From Przewalskia tangutica (lineage: Eukaryota; Streptophyta; Magnoliopsida; Solanales; Solanaceae), in NCBI GenBank assembly GCA_029844215.1, contig CM056730.1, positions 55,812,924 to 55,876,923 on the forward strand: a stretch of DNA of 64,000 nt. Reading direction: 5' to 3'. Made by a program: the position numbers and the translations under genes. The notes below the pieces were generated by a model. The model did not search any database. It saw only the letters and a list, made by a program, of their open reading frames with translations, and had not been told where the DNA came from. The first letter of the stretch is position 1; every line of letters starts with the position of its first letter. Shown piece after piece: positions 57,077 to 64,000 of the stretch.

Positions 57077-59399
57077 TGTCACGACGACCCGGCCCGTGAT
57101 CGTGTCTTACCGGGCACCCTAGTGATACAACATCGAGAAAATCAGGAAATAAAACTTACACATGAAACAAGATATACAATAAGAAAAATAGGCTAACCAA
57201 GCGGTCACTTTTCTGCATATATATATATAAAAACTTGAGCGATTACATCCCTTACAAACCACGCCCACAACGATTACATGCACTTCTAAGAATGTTATAA
57301 CAGCAACGACGGGACAGGGCCCCGCCATACCTCTGAATGAAAGTACCTACAACGACAGGGGACTATACCAAAGATAAGCCTCCGGAGAAATGGAGCTTCC
57401 CAAAACGCTGAACTGTGATCCTATGAGCGAGGATCAACAACTGGTGTACCTCTACCTGCGGCATGAACGCCCTTCAAGCGAGGTCGATAACAGGTACCAA
57501 GTATGTGAAACTGTAAAGTACTGAAATAAAATCATAACATTTTAAAACCAATTACAAATACGTACGAACAACCAATTAACTGCACATAGTGCCACAGCAT
57601 AAACAAGAGCAAAATAGATATAACATAACTGGTCTTTTCTAGGCCGCTAATGATCGAAGCAAGGCCAATCGCCCATAGTATCATTATGCGAGCCTAATCA
57701 TGGACTCCCGCAGTCCGCATAGACCACCTAGGTCCGCATGAGGTATTCCTCGCATCGGGGGTAGCTAACCCTCGACATCAACTCGACTCGCACCGCATAG
57801 TCACGTGCATCGCGAGGTATTCCTCGCACGGGGTAACCCACCGGAGGATCATCCTGGAACTCCGCAGCCCGCATAGGTCACATGCACCGCATGAGGTATT
57901 CCTCGCATCGGGGGCGGCTAATCCCCGGCATAACAAGTCAGGGGGGTAAGTGATATAATATCAGCATAACTGCTTATCGTTTAAACAACATAAGCACAAC
58001 AAGAAAAACCCCTTACACCAACGTCACAAGACGCTAACACACGTAGCATCATAACATGTTTACTTATCAAACCATCTTACTACACTTTCCAGAAATCAAT
58101 ACAAGACTTTCATAAACAAATAAGTAAACCGTTCCTTCTATCTTCCTTAAGTCGTTATACCTAACTTCCCATAAAGCTAGTATAACACTTAAGCTTTTAA
58201 AACCAAGTATTTCTTTTCTTTCAAAAATGATTCATGACTCTTTTGAAATACTTCAAGATTCTTATTATTTAAAACTCAAGTCAAAAGACATCAAAGTAAA
58301 ACCAAAACAATTTCCATACCTTCTTTTTAAACTAATCTTAAGACAAAAGCATGCCTTCTTTTTTTTAAACCATTTTAAGACAAAACCATGCATTCCTTTA
58401 AAACAAAGGCACTTTTTCCTTTTTAAAGTCAAGTAGCAAAATACTTTTTAAACCAAGTGTCTTACTCTTTTAAAAACAAGTAACCTATACCTTTAAATCA
58501 AGTTACTTCTCCTTTCCCAAAATCAAGTTGTTTATGAGTCAAGTTATCATTTTAAATCCAATGATAAAACCATTCTTATTTTCGAAATCAAGATAACTTT
58601 ATTCTTTAAAAGACCACACACCCATTACTCATGAGTGAGGTTTTACAACTTTTTAACATAATTCAAGTCCTTAATAATTCATAACAAGTCACTTAACTTT
58701 GGAATCAAGTCAAGGACACAAAAGGAAAATCAAATTCCTTTAAACACACGTGCGTCTACCGCACTAAATATATTTCACAAATATCATGCTAGAAAGGATA
58801 GGAAGAGGTTCACATACCTCGCGACGATTATCGACAATTAGCAAAACGCTCCAAAGTACTCTAACCTTGCTCGCCTTTTCCACCCTTCAAGTAGCATACG
58901 CTCCTCGTAGTACTTGAACCTATAAAGGCCACAAACGCCTATCAACCTCTAGATCTCTTCGTAGAATAATTCTAAGTAAAAGGTTCCTTATTCTACGGAA
59001 AATTGGCAAAGACTCTCCCGCAACCACATAAATCTCCTCCTCTATCGAGACCTGCTACCAAGCCAACAATTCCAGTGGGGTTACACGTCTTACCGGACGT
59101 GTACAATTCTACTTCACAATAATACTACAAGTCTAATGTAAATACAATCCAATGTAAATACAGTTCAATTCTTTATAAACATCCTTCCAATAAATCTTAT
59201 ACTCAATTCTAAACTACTACAACATGTAATATCCAATTACAATAGGGGGACAAAGATAATTACCTCGATAAGCCCAAAATTATCCAAGATATAAGTCGAT
59301 CCTGAGCAACGTTTAGCTCCAATTCCTTACGCTCCAACCCGCTCCAAGCAACCCTTAGAAGTTTCTAAACAACTTCTCTTAACACTTCATCTAAGCTAT
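57077..59399 (-). repeat. R1 5' LTR, partial
   Basis: It starts TGTCACGACGACCC and is colinear with 3465-5775 of the 3' LTR. It is cut by R7 after GCTAT (59395-59399). Hairpins lie at about 57311-57470, including a CAGGGG stem, with a type I minisatellite at about 57690-57940. The remaining U3 should lie beyond 64000. Confidence 0.88.
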
Positions 59400-62300
59400 T
59401 GTCACGACCCGAACCCGGGCCCGTGACTGGTGCCTTACCCCGGGCACCCTAGTGACACAACATCAGAGTAATCAGCGGAACATAAAACAAGAGATGAAAA
59501 TATTATGAAGTAACAAGCGACGGAGAAAACTTGCCTTACGGCATATATATATAAATCAATTTTTAAACCGACAGTTACATCCCATTACAACTCGCCTACA
59601 ACAGATTACTGCACTTAAGAATGATCGACAACAATGGCGGGATGGGGCCCCGCCATACCACGAATGTAAATACCTACAACGGCAGGACTATACCACCGAT
59701 AAGCCTCCGAGAAACGGAGCTTCCCATCTGTTGAATGTGACCGAGAACTAGGATCAACGATCGTGTACCTCAACTGCGCGATGAACGCAGCCGAAGGAGG
59801 TCGATAACAGGTACCAAGTATGTGAAACTGTAAAGTACTAAAATGAAAACATATCATTTTAAAATCAGTTTTGCAAGTATGTATGAAACAACCAAGGTAA
59901 CCGCACATAGTGCCATATCATAAACAAGAGCAACAGTAGGTAAACTGCAACAGGTCTTTTCTAGGCTGCGAATGATTGAAGGCCACCGCGTGCAGTATCA
60001 CCACGCAAGCCTAATCACGACTCTCGTAGTCCGCATAGGCCACTCACATAGGCCCGCATAGGGTACATAACCCCGCATCGAGGGTAGCTACTCCTCGGCA
60101 TCGTCCTGGACTCGTAGTCCGCATGGCCACATAGACCGCATGAGGTATAACCCCGCATCACTAACCTGGAACTCCCGTAGTTCCGCATAGGTCCCTTGGA
60201 CCCGCATGAGGTATTCTCGAATCATGGTCCCAGACCGCCTGAGTCTACCCCGCATCGGAGGGCAGCTTAACCCCCGGTAAAAAGTCAAGAGGTGAGTGAT
60301 ATCATACTAACATAACAGCTTATCGTTAAACAACATAAGCACAACAAGAATACTCTCTTTCACAAACATTACAAGACACTAACACACATAGCATCATATC
60401 ACGTCTACTTATCAAATCAACAAGAAAGTATTACAAGGCCAACACAATCAAGTTATACACACAAGGTACATTCTATTATATGATTAACAAGATCGAGTAT
60501 CTATTCCCAAAGTACTTCATACATTATCTTTTAAAAGATACGTTACGTTTACGAAAGTCACACAATACCCGTAGTATATGAAAATAGAGTGATTATCATT
60601 TGAAGTAAATCAAAACACTTCTCTTCGTAAAATCAAGTAACAACATTCTTTCCCAAATGTTTCAAGTTTGCCTAATTTCAATTACTCAAGTTTCTCGTTT
60701 TCGAAAGGTTTCGTAGTTCATAATTTTAATCACTTAATGATATAATTCTCCTTTAAAAGCAATTTGAGAAACATATGTACGATCGTGAGTAGGTTATTCT
60801 TGTTTATAACAATCCTATTTAAGCAGCCATGATCTAGGAAATGTAACATCATTTTGTCTCATCTTAGTTTCTATGCAGATGGAAGTTTCTACTGGTTTTA
60901 CTAATACATTATTAGTCAAAACATTTCCCTTTATTAGCGCCGCTGTGGTTTGTTCGATACTTATTCGATTTCAAATCAAGAACATTCTTGCTTTTAAAAT
61001 CAAGTACTCATTACTCGCGAATGAGGTTTTACAACATTTTTTAACAAAATGTTAATTACCAAGTAAAACAAGTTAAATCTCTTATCTTTTAAGATCAATA
61101 AACCATTCATTTTACCATTCTTAAGACGTTATACCTAACTTCCCATAAAGCTAGTATAACTCTTATGTTTTCAAAACCAAGTATTATTCTTCTGTTAAAA
61201 ATGATTCAGCATTCTTTTGAAATACTTCAAGATTCTTTATTATTACACATTAAGTTAGTTATAAGTCAAATCAGTTACCTTTTAAAACCATAAAGCATTT
61301 TCTTACTTACATAAAGCTGTTATAACCAACTTCCCATAAAGCCGTTATAACACTTTATGTTTCAAACCAATCAAATACGTTTAACACATGTACGTCTACC
61401 GTACTACATAGTTATACACATATCATGCTAGAAAAGGTAGGAAGAGGTTCACATACCTCGCGACGATTATCGACTAATAGCAAAACGCTCCAAGTACTTC
61501 CAACCGTCGGCTACTCCTTAAGCCAATGTAGATCGCGCCATACGTAGTACTTCAACCTATAAGGCCACAAGGCGCTTATTAACATTTAGATCTCTTCGTA
61601 GAACATTCTACGTAAAAAGAAGACACCTCCCTTCCCCGCAACAGCAGAAATCTCCTCTCTATCTGGGCCGCTACCAAGCCAACCGGGGTTATACGTCTAA
61701 ACCGGACGTGCACAATTCTACCTCACAGAAAAGCTACACAAGTCTCATGTAATACGCCCTATGTAATTCTGATTCGATACTCTTCTTAAAAGGTTTCTAA
61801 TTATTCGTGCTTAAGTCGCGAGACATTGCGTAAGTATTATTCAGCTTAAGTCCAAAGACATTGCACGATAACAACGTTCAGTTCTATATATAGTATACTT
61901 CAACTATATAGTCTAGCAATCATGTAATTTCCAATTACAATAGAGGGACAAGATATTTACCTCGATAAGCCCATAATTATCCAAGTATAAAGTCGATCCT
62001 GGGAAACGTTTAGCTCCAACTCCGTGCGCCCAACCCGCTTCTAAACCACCCTTAGAAGTTCTAACCAACTTCTACATACTACTCCAACTAACCATGGAGA
62101 TTTTCCTTAGGGTTTCGGTTTGGTGACTGACGGGAAGTATAATAGTATAACTGGGCTTTTGTATAGGTATAACCTTAGAATACTACAAGGTATACGGCTA
62201 AGGTAATTTGGGCATTATAACAATACTTTTGAGAGTATTTCTACCAAGAGGGTGTATACCTCGGCCTACCCCACTGTGGGGGATTCTCGCCAAGGGAGAG

Positions 62301-62832
62301 GGCTCTCGCCAAGAGGCCTCACAAGGGAGGGGGTGTTTGACGAAACACAACAAGGAGAGGGAAAGCATTCAAGACATAGAAACTTTGTGGAATGGATGAA
62401 GAAGTCATCAAAGAGGGGGGTATTTATAGGTCTAGCAAAGGCCAACCAATGGCTAAGATCATGCCAAGTGCAAGGCAAGTGTAGGGCCATGATCATGCCA
62501 AGTTCACCTTATCCATCTACCACCAAAATATCCTACCTACTACTTGACAAAATAGCCAAGCAATTCGTCCACCATTATCACTAACGCAGCCCCATTGAGC
62601 GGGTGAAATGTGTCGCCCTCTCTTTGTTCCAAAATGTTTCTTCTCTCGTAAAAATCAACAAAAATTAAAAATGACATAGCCGTAATTTTCCCTACGAAAG
62701 CTTTGGAAAGGTTTCGTCCAAAAACGACTCTAACCGGGTGTTGTGCACAAAGAATAATTCGGCCAAGCCTATTCTCAAGTTCAAATTTTTCTACGTACGC
62801 CCCACGCATACTACCAAAATACGGGTATAACA
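59400..62832 (-). repeat. R7 3' LTR (3,433 bp)
   Basis: TGTCACGACCCG to CGGGTATAACA. Hairpins about 59636-59790, type I minisatellite about 60010-60260, minus-strand TATAAATA 62421-62428. It is homologous to R6 throughout. Confidence 0.88.
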
Positions 62833-64000
62833 TTCTCCTCCTTAGAAACATTCGTCCGAATGTTCCTTCTAAGCCTCAAACCAAACGCGCCAAGATAGTC
62901 TTCACTACTATACTTACGAACAATCCCGCCACAACCGCCACAACAACACCGCGAAAATACTTACATCCAAGTTCACGAGGAAACACCTCTAACATCACAA
63001 ACGCCCATCCAAGGGTCTAAAATATAATTCCTTGAACTCTCCATACAAAAGAAATGGTCACATCTGCCGCAATACATGCTTGCTTCTCCTTTACTCGTCG
63101 TGATACCACTTTTGTCACTTTGCCGCGAGGTTCTAGTGTCACTCCGCGACCTAACAAATGGTACCGCCGCATGCGATCCACGAGGTCGTCAGACACTCGA
63201 ACTCTTACCACATTTGACATCGCTTCGCTTCAAAACTCGGGTTACTATCTCTAACGTGGTCATCATTAATCGGAACACTCGATGAATCTCCGATACTTTC
63301 CCGCCATAACAATACGAAAGACCGGACGATTGACTCCTAAGTCGGACGGCAAAAGCTAACATATAGGCAACCTGTCCTATTCTTCACATGAACTTAAAAG
63401 GGCCCAAAGTAACTCGGGCTAAGTTCCCTCTATTCTCCAAAACTCGTCACACCCACCCCGGGGTGGTACTTTCAAGAAGACCGACCAACTGAACTCTAAG
63501 CGCTGCCGATTATCCGCACGATTTCTCTAAGCCGCGAACCTCTTCTAGACAAGCTTCACCCTATCCACATCCTGCTGAACACGTATGAACCAACTATTTG
63601 AACCTTGCCAACGTCGAATCAATCGACCGGCAGCTTACACTTCCGCCCCTACAAGGCGTCACAAGGCGATATCCGAACACTGAAATGGTAGCTATAAAAC
63701 ACTTCCCCAACAGGAGATAACAATCCCCACAACTACCCCTGAAATCCACACACTGGCCCGAGGGCGAATGCGATTCGAGACTCACGAGTTCTTAACCCCG
63801 CGGTAAAACTTCCAAACAAAAACAGCTGCACTGGCTCCACTGTCATCACAAGGTGAAGGTTAGGCACCCCGCACTTTACAACCTTTCCGATAAATCAACA
63901 TCGCCGAGTAAACGGTCTTTGCTAGAAGACAAGGCGGCCGACCTCTCGCCCGATCATCGGTCGAATGCATCCACGAACTCGTACGCTGGTTAACTAAACT
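62833..64000 (-). pseudogene. R7 3' interior: polypurine tract and integrase C-terminal relic
   Basis: The polypurine tract (62833-62846, complement TTCTCCTCCTTAG) and a shortened palindrome near 62855 come first. A foreign segment of about 90 bases (63100-63192) is absent from the R1 equivalent. About 63270-63560 is the broken integrase end, with VDRVKLV, RADNRQ-like and KVPPRGGCDE-like traces. From 63560 the conserved non-coding block continues to the edge, past the R2-equivalent site near 63830. Confidence 0.72.

Larger units (their letters stand above)
3465..64000 (-). mobile_element. R1: gag-type LTR element, interrupted, 5' end outside window
   Basis: R1 runs on the minus strand. It has a 3' LTR at 3465-6557, internal pieces at 6558-7572, 16231-17607 and 56249-57076, and a partial 5' LTR at 57077-59399. 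R2 and R3 interrupt the interior and R7 interrupts the 5' LTR. Removing R2, R3 and R7 gives one colinear element with an interior of about 3.2 kb. It holds gag and an integrase C-terminal relic, with no protease or reverse transcriptase. The left flank GTTCC (3460-3464) should be repeated after its unseen right end. Confidence 0.85.
59400..64000 (-). mobile_element. R7: LTR element running off the window
   Basis: It is inserted in the R1 5' LTR. 3' LTR 59400-62832 and interior from 62833. It is close to R6 and R5 in LTR type. The left flank GCTAT should recur after its unseen right end. It carries an integrase C-terminal relic, so it belongs to the same gag-type family. Its gag and 5' LTR are not in the window. 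Confidence 0.85.

Overview
The window is plant nuclear DNA made almost entirely of nested Ty3/gypsy LTR retrotransposons. I see no host gene, tRNA or rRNA. The evidence for a plant is a Tekay/Del-type chromodomain at the end of an integrase reading frame (1-561), tRNA-iMet primer-binding sites (TGGTATCAGAGC type), 5-bp target-site duplications (TSDs), G-box/TATA LTR promoters and very long (3.1-3.9 kb) LTRs. The LTR ends (TGTTACACCCCG or TGTTATACCCCG ... GTCGTGACA) remind me of Solanaceae elements, but I cannot prove the family. Elements are called R0 to R7 here.

Layout. R0 (+, outermost): end of pol (1-561), polypurine tract, 3' LTR 705-3464, cut by R1. R1 (-): 3' LTR 3465-6557, then an internal region in three pieces (6558-7572, 16231-17607, 56249-57076) and a partial 5' LTR 57077-59399. 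R2 (+) 7573-16230 is a complete element inside the R1 interior. R3 (-) 17608-56248 sits in R1 gag with an exact ATAAT duplication and is a three-LTR, two-interior tandem array: LTR-A 17608-21553, interior A, LTR-B (split in three), interior B, LTR-C 51750-56248. R4 (+) 25794-35029 (TSD TTATC) and R5 (+) 36144-48673 (TSD GAAGA) both sit in LTR-B. R6 (-) 37644-41098 is a solo LTR (TSD CTTGA) in the R5 5' LTR. R7 (-) 59400 to beyond 64000 sits in the R1 5' LTR. Nesting is therefore five deep: R0 > R1 > R3 > R5 > R6. LTR-A also carries a 175-bp poly(A)-tailed insert and LTR-C a 0.7-kb unclassified insert.

Biology. The complete elements R2, R4 and R5 and the array R3 have only 2.0-2.7 kb between LTRs that are longer than that. 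They keep a primer-binding site, a gag relic with CCHC knuckles, sometimes a scrap of integrase C-terminus, and a polypurine tract. Protease, reverse transcriptase, RNase H and the integrase core are absent. They look like a gag-only, non-autonomous family that would need enzymes from a chromovirus such as R0. Subfamilies differ in U3 type, in the minisatellite occupying one fixed slot of the LTR, and in the number of zinc-knuckle modules. A cluster of five hairpins near the LTR 3' end and a palindrome before the polypurine tract are shared by all or nearly all copies.

Caution. Differences between copies cluster at CCGG, CAG/CTG and G/C runs, while AT-rich parts are nearly identical. Much of this may be methylation-linked sequencing error rather than decay, so some gag frameshifts may not be real.
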